Part shown: one piece after another, positions 1-8,627 of the stretch
Position numbering within the stretch: position 1 is the stretch's first letter
Layout: each line of letters starts with the position of its first letter
Assembly (NCBI GenBank): GCA_019420525.1
Contig: JAHZHA010000003.1
Span: 1 to 64,000, forward strand
DNA length: 64,000 nt
Source of the DNA: Bacillota bacterium
GTDB lineage: Bacteria > Bacillota > Clostridia > Peptostreptococcales > Anaerovoracaceae
Reading direction: 5' to 3'
The notes under the pieces: generated by a model
What the model saw: the letters and a program-made list of their open reading frames with translations, nothing else
Told to the model about the DNA's origin: nothing
The model's database searches: none
Position numbers and translations under genes: made by a program

Positions 1-63
1 ATGGGTAATTCCTTACTGGCTGTAAGGGTTATTAACCATAAATATATTGTAGTAGGTCAGGAG

Positions 64-120
64 AGAACCGGCCGGACATCCTCTTTGGTGCAAGGATGCT
101 CCGGCCGGTTCTTTCTTTTC
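64..120. terminator. Rho-independent terminator downstream of amrS
   Basis: A long GC-rich inverted repeat (AGAACCGGCCGG on the left, CCGGCCGGTTCT on the right, with paired CATCC/GGATG inside) ends in a T-rich tract on the plus strand. It sits just after the minus-strand amrS stop, so it can end that operon, and may also end a plus-strand gene outside the window. The first 60 bases hold nothing recognisable. Confidence 0.75.
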
Positions 121-123
121 CCC

Positions 124-1038
124 TCAGCAGTTTCCCGTGTAGACGTACTTCAGGTATTCCCGGGCTGTGTCTGCCAGGCGGAAGACGGTTTCCACAGGGG
201 TGGGCGGACGGTCTGTCATGCGGTGGCGGGGGAAGAAACGGGAGACGTGGAGCGGGATGTCCGGACGGAGAGAAGCCAGCCATGCGGCCAGCCGGCGCAT
301 CTCTTCTTCGCTGTCGTTTTCGCCCGGGACGATCAGGGCGGTGACTTCCACGTGGCAGCTCTCTGCGGCTATCTCTATGGAGCGCCGGACGGCGCCGAGG
401 TCGCCGCCCAGGGTGCGGTACCAGTCTTCGGTGAAACCTTTCAGGTCGATGTTTACCGCGTCGGTAAGCTGCAGCAGGGAACGCCATGGGGCTTCTTCCA
501 CGGTGCCGTTTGTCACGAGGATATTGTACATCCCCGCTTCGCGCACGAGAGCGGCGCAGTCAAGGACGTATTCGAAGCCCACCAGAGGTTCGTTGTAGGT
601 ATACGCCACGCCGATATTGCCTCTGCTGCGCAGGTTCAGGGCTTCCTGTACAAGCGCTTCGGGAGAGAAATAATGTGAAAAAACGCCGTCTCCCGCCGCG
701 GCGATCCCGGCGTTCTGGCAGAAGGGGCAGCTCAGATTGCAGCCGAAGCTGCCCGCCGACAGCACCATGCTTCCGGGATGGAAACGGCGCAGGGGCTTTT
801 TCTCCACAGGATCCAGGGCCAGAGCGGTGATTCTGCCGTAATTGAGGGAGACGATTTTGCCGCCGCGGTTTGTCCTGGCACGGCAGAGTCCCGTCTGGCC
901 CTCGTCCAGCAGACAGCCGTGAAAGCAGAGGCCGCATTTCTTCTTCGGTTCTGTCTTTTTCAGTCCTATCTTTTTTGGTCCTGTCTCTGATTCCGTTTTC
1001 GATTTTATATTCCATCCGGATTTTAATTCCGCCTTCAT
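124..1038 (-). CDS. amrS: AmmeMemoRadiSam system radical SAM enzyme (AmrS)
   Basis: Radical SAM protein of 304 residues, related to pyruvate formate-lyase activating enzymes. The cluster motif GCNLSCPFCQN places Cys100, Cys104 and Cys107 in the CxxxCxxC order. A second Cys-rich stretch near residues 35-52 (KKCGLCFHGC, then LCRAR) is typical of this family and may bind metal. The first 30 residues are Lys-rich and variable, so the true start could be slightly later. The ATG overlaps the stop of the upstream amrB-amrA fusion, so the two are translationally coupled. The family is conserved and iron-sulfur dependent, but I know of no agreed reaction for it. The C-terminal half keeps the expected barrel motifs (TYNEPLV, VNIDLKGF). 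Confidence 0.9.
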   Translation of the reverse strand: MKAELKSGWNIKSKTESETGPKKIGLKKTEPKKKCGLCFHGCLLDEGQTGLCRARTNRGGKIVSLNYGRITALALDPVEKKPLRRFHPGSMVLSAGSFGCNLSCPFCQNAGIAAAGDGVFSHYFSPEALVQEALNLRSRGNIGVAYTYNEPLVGFEYVLDCAALVREAGMYNILVTNGTVEEAPWRSLLQLTDAVNIDLKGFTEDWYRTLGGDLGAVRRSIEIAAESCHVEVTALIVPGENDSEEEMRRLAAWLASLRPDIPLHVSRFFPRHRMTDRPPTPVETVFRLADTAREYLKYVYTGNC

Positions 1039-2423
1039 AAGTGACGCACCACCCGGAAGCGCTGGACGGTACAGGGCTCGCCCGGGCGGATGCCGCCCTT
1101 CTGCCGCGCGATGTCCAGCTGTTTTTCTACCGTGTCCACGCCGTCGAGATCCGGCAGCAGGAGCCCCCGCCGCTGTCCGCAGGATACGATGACGCCGTAT
1201 TTTTTCGGATCGAGCCGGTGAAGTGAATCTACGGGCTCTGGCTTTTCAAGAACGTCCACGCTGTATTCCAGCTGATCGAGTTCCGCTTCGGAGACCGGCG
1301 GAAACCGGGGGTCGCGGAGACCTGCAGAAACGGCGTTGCGCACGATTTCCAGGGCGGTGTTTTTCTCCGTCGGAAGTATGGTGCCGATGCAGCCCCGGAG
1401 CTGTCCGCTGACGTGCAGGGAGACAAAGGCTCCGGACGCCTGTGACGTCAGTTCTTCCGGCAGGCCGTCAGGAAGCTTTTCCAGCGGACGGCCGGTGCGC
1501 ACGCGGGTCTCCAGAGAAAGTCTGGCCAGACGGACCCAGGCATCTTCGCCGGCGCGGTGTTCGTCCAGCCGGGCGCGCAGCGCTTTTTCGCAGGCATCTG
1601 CAAAGCGGCGTGTCCCGTCTGTGCCGGTGACGGGAAAGAGGGCCACCGCGTATCCCACGCCGAAGGTGCCTTCGTGGCTGAGGAGCTTCGGATTTACCGA
1701 GAGGCCGTCCAGGGCGCCGGCCATCATCTGGAAAGAGCGCAGCCCGCATTCGGCAGCTCTTTCGCAGAGAGACGGGTCCATGGTGAGAAACTGCAGGAAG
1801 TCGCCGGATTTCATAGCCTGTGTCACCGCGTCGTCGAATACCGGCCCTTCCGGGGCGAATCCGTAGGGGCCGTCGGATTTCAGTCTGTGGGAGAGATCTC
1901 CGCTGGCCACGAATACGGCGCGCCGTCCTGTGGCGTTTACGGCTTCCGCCACGCACTGCCCCAGCCGGTAGTGGGCCAGGGCGGAAAATCCAGAGAGTCC
2001 TGTCCGCACCACAGGGCAGTCGATGCCGGCTTTCCGCAGATAGTACATGGGAATCAGGACGCCGTGATCCAGCTCCGGGTCTCGCTGTCCGAGGGTTCCG
2101 GCGCTCAGACCGGCGGCCTGCGCCCGGCTCACGATTTCGCTGCGCAGTTCTGTGTCGTATTCCGCTTCGATGCGGACCTCAGGCGCGCCGAAAGCCGACA
2201 TGGAACCTGAGGCGCCGCTGCCGGGAGCGATATGAAAATAGTCTCCGTAGAGAATCGTATGAGGGGAAGCGATGATCAGCACATCGGGCTTCCACTCTGC
2301 AGCCTCTTCTGCCGCGGCGCGCATGGCGCGGTCCGTATCGGCGATTTCCAGCTGGCGGCCTTTTCCGACTTCGGGAAGCAGCACCGGCGGGTGAGGCATC
2401 AGTACAGCGCCGAGCATCGGCAT
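1035..2423 (-). CDS. amrB/amrA: AmmeMemoRadiSam system AmrB-AmrA fusion (Memo-like + AMMECR1)
   Basis: Two-domain protein of 462 residues. Residues 1 to about 270 are a Memo/LigB-like domain (MPHPPVLLPEVG at the start, SPHTILYGDY, ELDHGVLIPMYYL, VASGDLSHRL), with His and Asp residues where the extradiol-dioxygenase fold binds iron. Residues about 280-462 are an AMMECR1 domain with the hallmark LRGCIGT. These are separate genes in many genomes; here they are fused and lie beside the radical SAM partner. An AAAGGAG site lies 10 bases before the ATG. A methionine two codons in (MLGAVL) is an alternative start. Cellular role is unsettled; a cytoplasmic metal-dependent modification system is the usual inference. 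Confidence 0.9.
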   Translation of the reverse strand: MPMLGAVLMPHPPVLLPEVGKGRQLEIADTDRAMRAAAEEAAEWKPDVLIIASPHTILYGDYFHIAPGSGASGSMSAFGAPEVRIEAEYDTELRSEIVSRAQAAGLSAGTLGQRDPELDHGVLIPMYYLRKAGIDCPVVRTGLSGFSALAHYRLGQCVAEAVNATGRRAVFVASGDLSHRLKSDGPYGFAPEGPVFDDAVTQAMKSGDFLQFLTMDPSLCERAAECGLRSFQMMAGALDGLSVNPKLLSHEGTFGVGYAVALFPVTGTDGTRRFADACEKALRARLDEHRAGEDAWVRLARLSLETRVRTGRPLEKLPDGLPEELTSQASGAFVSLHVSGQLRGCIGTILPTEKNTALEIVRNAVSAGLRDPRFPPVSEAELDQLEYSVDVLEKPEPVDSLHRLDPKKYGVIVSCGQRRGLLLPDLDGVDTVEKQLDIARQKGGIRPGEPCTVQRFRVVRHL

Positions 2424-2894
2424 ATATGAGTCACTCCTTTCTGTGAATTCCGCCGCGGCGCGTCGTTCCGCAGAGCGTCCGCGGCGTACGGCTGTGTGTC
2501 TGCAGCCGTGTGTTTCGCATGCCTGTCAGGCACAGCGATTCTGTATTTTCAGTGTATATTTTCATTTTATCGCATGGACCGTGTCCTTACAAGCCGCGGG
2601 ACGGGGAGAGATTTTCCTGTCTGCGGACCGCAAATCGAAAGCATCTCAATCCGCGGCGCGGGAAAGAGAAAGCCGGCGCTTTCCGTCCGGTGATGACGAT
2701 GGCGGCGTCTGGCGTCGCTCTCAGGGAAGGGAACGAAAAAGACGGTCGCCTGGGATTTGTTTGACAGGAGAATGAAGTTTAAAATAGAATATAGTTGATA
2801 AGCGAATGAAAACGCAGGACGCTTTATGGACAGATGTGCGAAAAAGCGCAGAATCAGAGCGGAACAGAATCAGAAACGACCGGAGAGAGAAAGA
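2424..2894. other. Intergenic region between amr operon and potassium channel
   Basis: This 471-base gap holds no convincing gene on either strand. A plausible minus-strand promoter for the amr operon lies near 2564-2592 (TTGTAA, 17 bases, TAAAAT). The plus-strand promoter for the channel gene is listed separately. The rest is GC-rich sequence without visible repeats. Confidence 0.5.
2761..2790 (+). promoter_or_regulatory. Promoter for the potassium channel gene
   Basis: TTGACA at 2761-2766 is followed after 18 bases by TAGAAT at 2785-2790. The -35 box matches the sigma-A consensus and the site is about 100 bases before the chosen start codon. Confidence 0.6.
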
Positions 2895-3494
2895 ATGGCA
2901 GACAGGAAGAAAAGGAAAATCACGCAAAGAAAAAGCAGAGAGATGAGAATATATATTTTTTTCAACAGGCATCTCGTATGGCTCATCTCTGCCGCCAATA
3001 TTTTTTACATCGCTCTGCTGTTCTTTGTCTCGAATATGTCTCTGCAGAGCGAGATATCCGTCAATGCGTGTACGGTGGCAGTGGGGATCATACTGTTTGT
3101 CTCTTTCGCCGCTGCTCTCTGTTCACCCGCCTGTGCCATCGCCAATTTCAGGAAAAACAGGCCGGAGGGCGACGGAAGAAAAATATATATCCTCATGTCG
3201 ATTCTGTTTCACATGTGTCTCATCTTTGCCGCCCTTTACGCACTGATCATCGCCTGGGACAAGGACGCTTTCGTGTATACATATAGCGGCGGCGCGCTTC
3301 CGGATCACTGGTTTTTCCGGTCGGTAGACCTGCTGTACCACAGTATCGCCACGTTTACCACGCTGGGTTACGGCGATTTCGTTCCGGTTTCGTGGGTGGC
3401 CAGACTGGCCGTCAGCGTCGAGGCTCTGATGTTCAATGTGGTGATTTCCTTCGTGCTGGTCAACTATTTTGTCAACAAGAGGAATAGGGAATAA
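2895..3494 (+). CDS. Two-transmembrane-type potassium channel protein
   Basis: Ion-channel family protein of about 199 residues. The pore helix and selectivity filter are visible as FTTLGYGDFVP, the TxGYGD signature of potassium channels. Hydrophobic segments are IYIFFNRHLVWLISAANIFY onward, a second near VGIILFVSFAAALCSPACAI, a third near ILFHMCLIFAALYALIIAW, and a final one after the filter. There is no C-terminal RCK nucleotide-binding domain, so the channel is of the short ungated type. The ATG at 2895 is preceded by GGAGAG. The frame is open back to 2826 but that start has no ribosome site. The basic N-terminus should face the cytoplasm. It stands alone as a single gene. Confidence 0.85.
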   Translation: MADRKKRKITQRKSREMRIYIFFNRHLVWLISAANIFYIALLFFVSNMSLQSEISVNACTVAVGIILFVSFAAALCSPACAIANFRKNRPEGDGRKIYILMSILFHMCLIFAALYALIIAWDKDAFVYTYSGGALPDHWFFRSVDLLYHSIATFTTLGYGDFVPVSWVARLAVSVEALMFNVVISFVLVNYFVNKRNRE

Positions 3495-3561
3495 GATCGG
3501 GAGAGAACCGGCGGCCGGAGAAAGTACGTGCGGATGGCTCAGGCGTGTTCGTCACGGGCTG

Positions 3562-4146
3562 TCAGAGAAAGAGAGAGACGGCGCAGCAGACCAGGAGGAG
3601 TGCCATGACGGTGTTGATCTTTCTGCTGTGCTGCGAAAACATCCGTCTGAAGGCAGAGCCGAAAGCGGACCAGAGCAGTGTAAAGGAAAAACCGATAAAG
3701 GCCAGCAGGAGCGCAAAGCCGGTCAGCGCTGCGAAGTTGTCGTGATAACGGGGGAGGATATAGGCTTCCATCGACATGATGCAGTAGATGTAGATTTTCG
3801 GATTGACAAACTGCAGGAGAAGTCCGGACAGAAAGCCGCTTCCGGCGCGCATATCCTCATTTACGCCGCTGCTGCGGAATGTCTCCCATGCCAGAAAGAG
3901 CATGTAAAATGCGCCGGCTATCAGCAGAGGAAGTCTGATTTTCGGGAGCCATGCGGTGAGCAGACTGCAGAAAGCGGTGCAGAGGAGCATTACGGCGGAA
4001 AAACCGGTCCAGATACCGAAATTGAACGGCAGCGCCCCCCGGAATCCTCTGCGGCTCCCGTTAATCATGGACATGATATTGTTGGGACCGGGGGTGACAG
4101 AAGTGATGATAGCGTAAGTAAGAAAAGAAAACCAGCCGGATATCAT
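3562..4146 (-). CDS. LysE family amino-acid exporter
   Basis: Membrane protein of 194 residues with the LysE/RhtB signature near the N-terminus (TPGPNNIMSM) and about six hydrophobic segments. Length is normal for the family, which exports amino acids or related small molecules across the plasma membrane. AGGAGG lies seven bases upstream of the ATG. It is divergently transcribed from an XRE-cupin regulator, with an 8-bp palindrome between them. This arrangement suggests that the regulator controls the exporter in response to a small ligand bound in its cupin domain. The exported substrate cannot be told from sequence. Confidence 0.88.
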   Translation of the reverse strand: MISGWFSFLTYAIITSVTPGPNNIMSMINGSRRGFRGALPFNFGIWTGFSAVMLLCTAFCSLLTAWLPKIRLPLLIAGAFYMLFLAWETFRSSGVNEDMRAGSGFLSGLLLQFVNPKIYIYCIMSMEAYILPRYHDNFAALTGFALLLAFIGFSFTLLWSAFGSAFRRMFSQHSRKINTVMALLLVCCAVSLFL

Positions 4147-4191
4147 TGACAGCCTCCTGTGTATTCCATACGATATTAAAGATAAGTTTGC

Positions 4192-4212
4192 CGATATATT
4201 TCTTATATATCG
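4192..4212. promoter_or_regulatory. Palindromic operator between exporter and XRE-cupin regulator
   Basis: CGATATAT and ATATATCG form a perfect 8-bp inverted repeat separated by five bases (TTCTT). It lies in the divergent promoter region, a typical place for the operator of the neighbouring XRE regulator. Binding itself is inferred. Confidence 0.5.
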
Positions 4213-4254
4213 TACTAAAAATACAATATATTGTCAATTGCGGCGGTGAAGAAA

Positions 4255-4806
4255 ATGGAAATAACGAACAGAATTGCGGAAAATACAAAGCGGATACGCC
4301 AGCAGAAGAAACTCACGCTGGATGCGGCAGCCGGTCTTACCGGAGTATCCAGGAGCATGCTGGCTCAGATCGAAAAAGGCGAAGTCAATCCCACCATATC
4401 GGTGCTCTGGAAAATCGCCAACGGCTACAGAGTTTCTTTCACCTCTCTGGTGGAAGAAAGGGATGAAGCCGTTCGTGTCATACGGGCAGATGCGATGCAG
4501 CCGCTGGAAGAGGATGGCGGAAAATACCGGAATTACCCTGTTTTCTCATTCGACGAGCGCAGGCTGTTTGAGACGTACCGGATCGTGATCGCCCCGGAAG
4601 GTACGCTGTCGGCAGAGCCTCATCTGAAAGGAGCAGAAGAGTACATTACGGTTTTCTGCGGTCAGGCGGAGATCACCGTCGGGGGAGAGAGGTTTCTTCT
4701 TTCAAAGGGAGATTCCATACGTTTCAATGCGGATGTCCCTCATGCGTACAGTAATCCGGGAAGAACTGATGCGGAACTGAGCATGCTGATCTTCTACAAT
4801 GCGTAG
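4255..4806 (+). CDS. XRE family transcriptional regulator with cupin domain
   Basis: About 183 residues. An N-terminal helix-turn-helix (KLTLDAAAGLTGVSRSMLAQ, then EKGEVNPTISVLWKIANGY) is followed by a C-terminal double-stranded beta-helix cupin (EYITVFCGQAEITVGGE, LSKGDSIRFNADVPHAY). This is the common architecture of small-molecule-responsive repressors that control adjacent transporters. The ATG at 4255 opens the usual MEITNRIAENTKRIR start; an upstream in-frame TTG at 4231 is less likely. It is divergent from the LysE exporter, so it probably regulates that gene and itself. Confidence 0.88.
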   Translation: MEITNRIAENTKRIRQQKKLTLDAAAGLTGVSRSMLAQIEKGEVNPTISVLWKIANGYRVSFTSLVEERDEAVRVIRADAMQPLEEDGGKYRNYPVFSFDERRLFETYRIVIAPEGTLSAEPHLKGAEEYITVFCGQAEITVGGERFLLSKGDSIRFNADVPHAYSNPGRTDAELSMLIFYNA

Positions 4807-4895
4807 CCGGCAGTCTGCCGGAATTCCTGCGGGAAAGCGACCCCGCGCCAGCGAAAAACGGCGGATTCCGGCGGAAAGATTGTGCCTCTCTGCAC

Positions 4896-4924
4896 TTGAC
4901 AGAACTACATCCGTGATATAAGTT
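4896..4924 (+). promoter_or_regulatory. Promoter of the tRNA-Pro gene
   Basis: TTGACA at 4896-4901, a 17-base spacer, and TAAGTT at 4919-4924 stand about 25 bases before the mature tRNA 5' end. Confidence 0.55.
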
Positions 4925-4948
4925 AATCTTAGAATAATTTTAAATCCA

Positions 4949-5026
4949 TCCGGGTGTGGCGCAGCTTGGCAGCGCGCTTGACTGGGGGTCAAGAGGCCGC
5001 AGGTTCAAATCCTGTCACTCGGACCA
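4949..5026 (+). tRNA. tRNA-Pro (anticodon GGG)
   Basis: A full cloverleaf can be folded: acceptor TCCGGGT with ACTCGGA, D arm GCGC/GCGC, anticodon stem CTTGA/TCAAG with loop CTGGGGG, and T arm GCAGG-TTCAAAT-CCTGT. CCA is encoded at 5024-5026. The anticodon (4984-4986) reads GGG, which decodes CCC and CCU. The last 11 bases of this gene recur at 9849-9859, so its 3' end looks like the attachment site of an integrated element. Confidence 0.95.
5016..5026 (+). repeat. Putative attachment-site core, left copy (tRNA-Pro 3' end)
   Basis: CACTCGGACCA at the tRNA 3' end is identical to 9849-9859. The bases flanking both copies differ. Integration at tRNA 3' ends with a short duplicated core is typical of tyrosine-integrase elements, although only serine recombinase remnants are visible here. 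Confidence 0.5.
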
Positions 5027-5082
5027 TGCGGAGTGTCTTTATAGGATCTAAGTATCCTACAAAGGATACTCCGCATTTTTTA
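5026..5082. terminator. Terminator after tRNA-Pro
   Basis: ATGCGGAGT (5026-5034) pairs with ACTCCGCAT (5068-5076), and an internal AGGAT/ATCCT repeat extends the fold. A run of T follows on the plus strand. The recombinase remnant on the minus strand ends at the edge of this hairpin. Confidence 0.65.
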
Positions 5083-5975
5083 TTTCTTAATCTGCATGAC
5101 GATCTGTGCGAATGCGCAGCTTGATGCCATGTTTTTTCTCGTTTCCGAAAGAATGTCCCGCTCAGGGATCTTCCGGCGATCCGGCACCTCAAAAGCACCG
5201 ATACAGTTGTAGTGGATCTCACCCGCTGATTGGTAACGCCGTCCTCCGCCTTGATAAAGTCGTTTTCATACTCATTAGCAAAGTAGGCCAGCCGATGCAC
5301 CTCATAGAATACAACCTGCTCCAAGAAGTCCAGCCGGATATAATGGGTAGACGAGCATTTGCGGAGCTCGGAATTGTGGTTGTTGCAGCTAAAGAACTTG
5401 ATGTCGTGGTTGCCCTGATTAAAGTGGAAAGTCAGATTGCTGCCGCACTCCGGGCATTTCAGATAACCGCAAAAGGCGCTGGACTCCTTCGTTACGGTAG
5501 GCCACCTGTGCCGGGTGGTTTGCAGGCTTTGTACCTTTTCCCAAGTTACACGGTCAATGATGGGCTCATGGACATTGAGGAAGATTGCCCGGTTCTCTTC
5601 TGGGTTTTCAATCCGGCGCTTCTTGGAAATGTCCTTGGCGTAGTATACATTCATAATGTTTTTGAACGGGGTAAAATCATCTTCGCCCTCGTCGCTGCCC
5701 ACGCCATCGGAAACGGCTACCAGCCGCACATCATGGAGCGGGAAAAATTCCTCGGTGAGCTTGCCAACCTCAATATAGTTTCGGCCCAGCCGGGAGAGGT
5801 CTTTCACAAATACCGCCGAGATGTACCTGGTCTCGATTGCGGCGATCATTTTCTGAAAGCCGGGACGCTTCATGGTAGTGCCGGTGATACCGTCATCCAC
5901 GAAAAAGATGGTATCCGTATAGCCCTTGTCCTTGGCGGCCTTTTGGAGAATTTTCTTTTGGAAAGAGATTTGTCA
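5080..5975 (-). pseudogene. Decayed large serine recombinase (TnpX-like), N-terminus and middle lost
   Basis: The reading begins just after a stop with a partial resolvase domain (DTIFFVDDGITG, FVKDLSRLGRNYIEVGKL, VAVSDGVGSDEGEDDFTPFKN). The region that should carry the catalytic serine and the first 50-60 residues is absent. After YAKDISKK the reading jumps directly to HEPIIDRVTWEKVQSLQ, so much of the recombinase domain is deleted. The Cys-rich zinc-ribbon part (LKCPECGSNL, FFSCNNHN) is kept. A frameshift follows; the C-terminal GEIHYNCIGAFEVP and the end MQIKK are in another frame. The product cannot be an active recombinase. Its closeness to the tRNA repeat suggests that it marks one end of the old element. 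Confidence 0.85.
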
Positions 5976-6083
5976 AGGGTGGATTACCTGAAACAATCTT
6001 GTATACGCGTAAACCTCTATGTAACCAATAATTTTATACTAAAAAACACGATAATCTATTTTATTTTGGAAAAGTACAAATTT

Positions 6084-6103
6084 ATATGATATAATTATCA
6101 TAT
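6084..6103. promoter_or_regulatory. Palindrome upstream of the LysR gene
   Basis: ATATGATA and TATCATAT form a perfect 8-bp inverted repeat around TAAT. A TATAAT-like hexamer lies inside it, so the palindrome overlaps the probable -10 box. LysR proteins often repress their own gene from such a site. Confidence 0.45.
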
Positions 6104-6127
6104 GTTTTGAAGAATGGAGGTGCTCCT

Positions 6128-7009
6128 GTGCTTCGCCAGATTCGGTATTTTCAATCCGTTGTGCGCAACAACAGTTTTTCGGAAGCCGCAGAAGAATGCC
6201 ATATATCACAGTCCGCCATCTCCCAGCAAATCAAGGCATTAGAACAGGAACTGGGCTTTTCTCTGCTGGAACGACATAATCGGAAATTTGTGTTGACTCC
6301 TGCGGGAGAGCATTTTTACAAAAAGAGCTTGGTACTACTTGCGGATTATGAGCAGATGTGCAGCGAAGCCGCTAAGATTGCTCGTGGAGATGAAGCGATT
6401 CTAAAAATCGGATACCTCCGCAACCATAACAGCCCGGAGGTTCATCAGGCGTTGGAGGAATTTTCAAAAAAATATCCTCGTGTTGACCTTCAACTGCTGT
6501 ACGGTAACCATGAAGATTTGTTTGATCTGCTGCGCACCGGCGGCGCAGACCTGGTACTCAACGATCAGCGCCGCGCTTTTTCCGATGAACATGTCAATTT
6601 GATTTTAGCCACCAATAAAATGTATATTGAGTTGGCTGCCCGAAACCCTGTGGCAGAGCTTTCTTCTGTTACCATACAAGAACTCAAAAATATTCCCTGC
6701 ATTTTAGTGGCGTCCAAAGAACAGCAAGCCACTGAAAAAGAGTTCTACCAGACTATTATCGGGATTCAAAGTGAGATCCTCTATGCGGAAAATCTGGAGG
6801 AAGCGCGCATGAAGGTTATCAGCGGACAGGGCTTTTTACCCGTGGAGGGGAGCGGCCCGGCTATGGCCTTTGGCTCTTCTATTCGCCGCATTCCCCTTTG
6901 TCGCGGAGAGGAACAGATTACCCGCAACTACTGCCTGTTCTGGAAAAAGGACAACTCTGGTTATCATGTGGAGGAGTTTGCGGATATTCTAAAACATAAA
7001 TTCGAATAG
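6128..7009 (+). CDS. LysR family transcriptional regulator
   Basis: About 293 residues. The N-terminal winged helix-turn-helix is classic (RQIRYFQSVVRNNSFSEAAE, then HISQSAISQQIKALEQELGF, LLERHNRKFVLTPAGE), followed by a periplasmic-binding-like effector domain (ILKIGYLRNHNSPEVHQAL). I chose the GTG at 6128 because GGAGG lies eight bases upstream and the protein then starts at the usual LRQIRYF. An upstream TTG at 6107 is also in frame. It precedes a flavodoxin, an aldo/keto reductase remnant and a second flavodoxin on the same strand, so it is probably the regulator of that redox cluster. Base composition is lower in GC than the surrounding chromosome. Confidence 0.92.
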   Translation: MLRQIRYFQSVVRNNSFSEAAEECHISQSAISQQIKALEQELGFSLLERHNRKFVLTPAGEHFYKKSLVLLADYEQMCSEAAKIARGDEAILKIGYLRNHNSPEVHQALEEFSKKYPRVDLQLLYGNHEDLFDLLRTGGADLVLNDQRRAFSDEHVNLILATNKMYIELAARNPVAELSSVTIQELKNIPCILVASKEQQATEKEFYQTIIGIQSEILYAENLEEARMKVISGQGFLPVEGSGPAMAFGSSIRRIPLCRGEEQITRNYCLFWKKDNSGYHVEEFADILKHKFE

Positions 7010-7157
7010 TTTTCCGGTCTGTTTATGGCTGCTCTCGTTTTGCGAGGGCAGCTTTTTTCATATAAGTTTAACTTATCAAATGAGGTTGAAACTCAAATTG
7101 ATAGAGCCAAGGGGAATTTTTATAATAAAATCAGACCAATTAGAAGGAGCTCCGGCT

Positions 7158-7676
7158 ATGAAAGTTTTGATTATAAGTTCCAGTCCCCGAAAGGGAGGGA
7201 ATTCCGATGTGCTTTGTGACCAGTTTGCCAAGGGTGCAGTGGACTCTGGACATGAGGTAGAAAAAGTAAGTCTGCAGGAAAAGCGGTTGTCCCCCTGCTG
7301 GGCCTGTTACGCCTGCATGGAGAACCATGTCTGCGCGATCAAAGACGATATGGCAGAAATTTTTCCCAAACTGGTAGCTGCCGATGTTATTGTACTGGCA
7401 TCTCCGGTGTACTTCTATTCTGTATGCAGCCAGATGAAAATGCTGATTGATCGCTGCCTTGTAAACCACAAAGCGATCGCAAACAAGCAGTTTTACTTTA
7501 TTATTACAGCTGCCGATCCGCAGCATGAAGCCGGGGATGAAACTCTGGCAACATTCCGGGGATTTCTGCGCTGCTTGCCGGATGCGAAAGAAGCCGGTGT
7601 GATCTATGGAACCGGCACTTGGGACAAGGGGGATGTCTATCAGCACCCGGCTTATGAAATGGGAAAACAGATGTGA
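7158..7676 (+). CDS. Flavodoxin family protein / NAD(P)H-dependent FMN reductase
   Basis: Flavodoxin-fold protein of 172 residues. The phosphate-binding loop of the FMN site is SSSPRKGGNSD at the N-terminus, and VLASPVYFYSVCSQMKMLIDR is the typical second FMN contact. A Cys-rich patch (CWACYACMENHVCAIKDD) resembles those of iron-sulfur flavoproteins, but the spacing is not a full ferredoxin motif. AAGGAG precedes the ATG at 7158. Its stop is followed within 14 bases by the aldo/keto reductase remnant, so the two formed one operon. Probable role: cytoplasmic two-electron transfer. The natural partner is unknown. Confidence 0.85.
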   Translation: MKVLIISSSPRKGGNSDVLCDQFAKGAVDSGHEVEKVSLQEKRLSPCWACYACMENHVCAIKDDMAEIFPKLVAADVIVLASPVYFYSVCSQMKMLIDRCLVNHKAIANKQFYFIITAADPQHEAGDETLATFRGFLRCLPDAKEAGVIYGTGTWDKGDVYQHPAYEMGKQM

Positions 7677-7689
7677 GGAGGAATACAGC

Positions 7690-8615
7690 ATGGAAAACAT
7701 CAAAAAGAATTTTGGCTTTGGGTGTATGCGCCTACCTACTTTTTCTTCAAAAAACAGGACGACATCCGCCCGCTGTTTCAGGGCCAGTTGGAAGCCTGCG
7801 GCGTGGATTATTTTGACTTCTATCTGATGCACGCCCAGGGAGCAGACAATTTCAACTATTTCAAGAAATGCCGAGCCTATGAGACGGCACTGGAGCTAAA
7901 GGCAGAAGGCAAAATACGGCACTTCGGGATCTCTTTCCATGACCGGGCAGAGGTGCTGGAGCAGATTCTGACCGAGTACCCCCAGGTGGAGGTAGTCCAG
8001 ATCCAGTTCAACTATCTGGACTATGAGGACCCCGCCGTTGAGAGCCGCAAATGCTACGAGGTCTGCCGCAAATACGGCAAGCCGGTCATCGTCATGGAGC
8101 CGGTGAAAGGCGGCACTCTGGCAAATCTGCCAGAGCAGGCTCAAACTGTTCTGGATCAGCTGGGCGGTGGTTCCGCCGCAAGCTATGCCATCCGCTATGC
8201 CGCCGGGTTTGATGGCATGATGATGGTGCTCTCCGGCATGAGCAGTATGGAGCAGATGGTGGAAAACATCAGCTTTATGAAGGACTTCCGTCCGCTGGAC
8301 GATAAGGAACTGGAGGCCATTGATAAGGTGCGGGAAATCTACCATTCTATGAATTTGATTCCCTGCACTGCCTGCCGCTACTGCGTGGCCGGATGTTCCA
8401 AGCACATCTCCATCCCCGACCTGTTGGCGGTTATGAACACTAAGCAGATTCATCACGACTGGAACGCTGATTATTACTACAACGTTGTCCATACCGGCGG
8501 AGGGAAAGGCAAGGCGTCCGACTGCATCCAGTGCGGAAAATGTGAAAAAGCTTGTCCCCAGCACCTGCCCATCCGCAAACTGTTGGTGGACGTGGCAAAG
8601 GAATTTGAAAAGTGA
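7690..8615 (+). pseudogene. Aldo/keto reductase with C-terminal 4Fe-4S domain, internally deleted
   Basis: The gene begins normally (MENIKKNFGFGCMRLP) but is then joined out of frame to sequence that belongs about 60 residues further on (YFFFKKQDDIRPLFQGQLEA). The missing part would hold the first beta-alpha units with the active-site Asp and Tyr. From 7722 the remaining frame is intact: CGVDYFDFYLMHAQ, GKIRHFGISFHD, and a ferredoxin-like tail (CTACRYCVAGCSKHISIP, CIQCGKCEKACPQHLPI). The family couples NAD(P)H-dependent carbonyl reduction to iron-sulfur clusters. The loss of the catalytic start makes this copy inactive as a reductase. An internal start could still make a truncated protein. 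Confidence 0.85.
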
Positions 8616-8627
8616 GGAGAACTTAAA

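Noticed and set aside
1..678. Plus-strand open frame at the left edge
   Set aside because: It runs antisense through the radical SAM gene and through a terminator hairpin.
4989..5078. C-terminal end of the minus-strand recombinase reading (ends VRVTGFEPAAS)
   Set aside because: This part is the reverse complement of the tRNA-Pro T arm and 3' end read as protein, a common artefact. The natural end of the recombinase is in another frame and stops at 5080.
5106..6089. 327-codon plus-strand open frame over the recombinase remnant
   Set aside because: It is antisense to a recognisable recombinase reading and has no family motifs.
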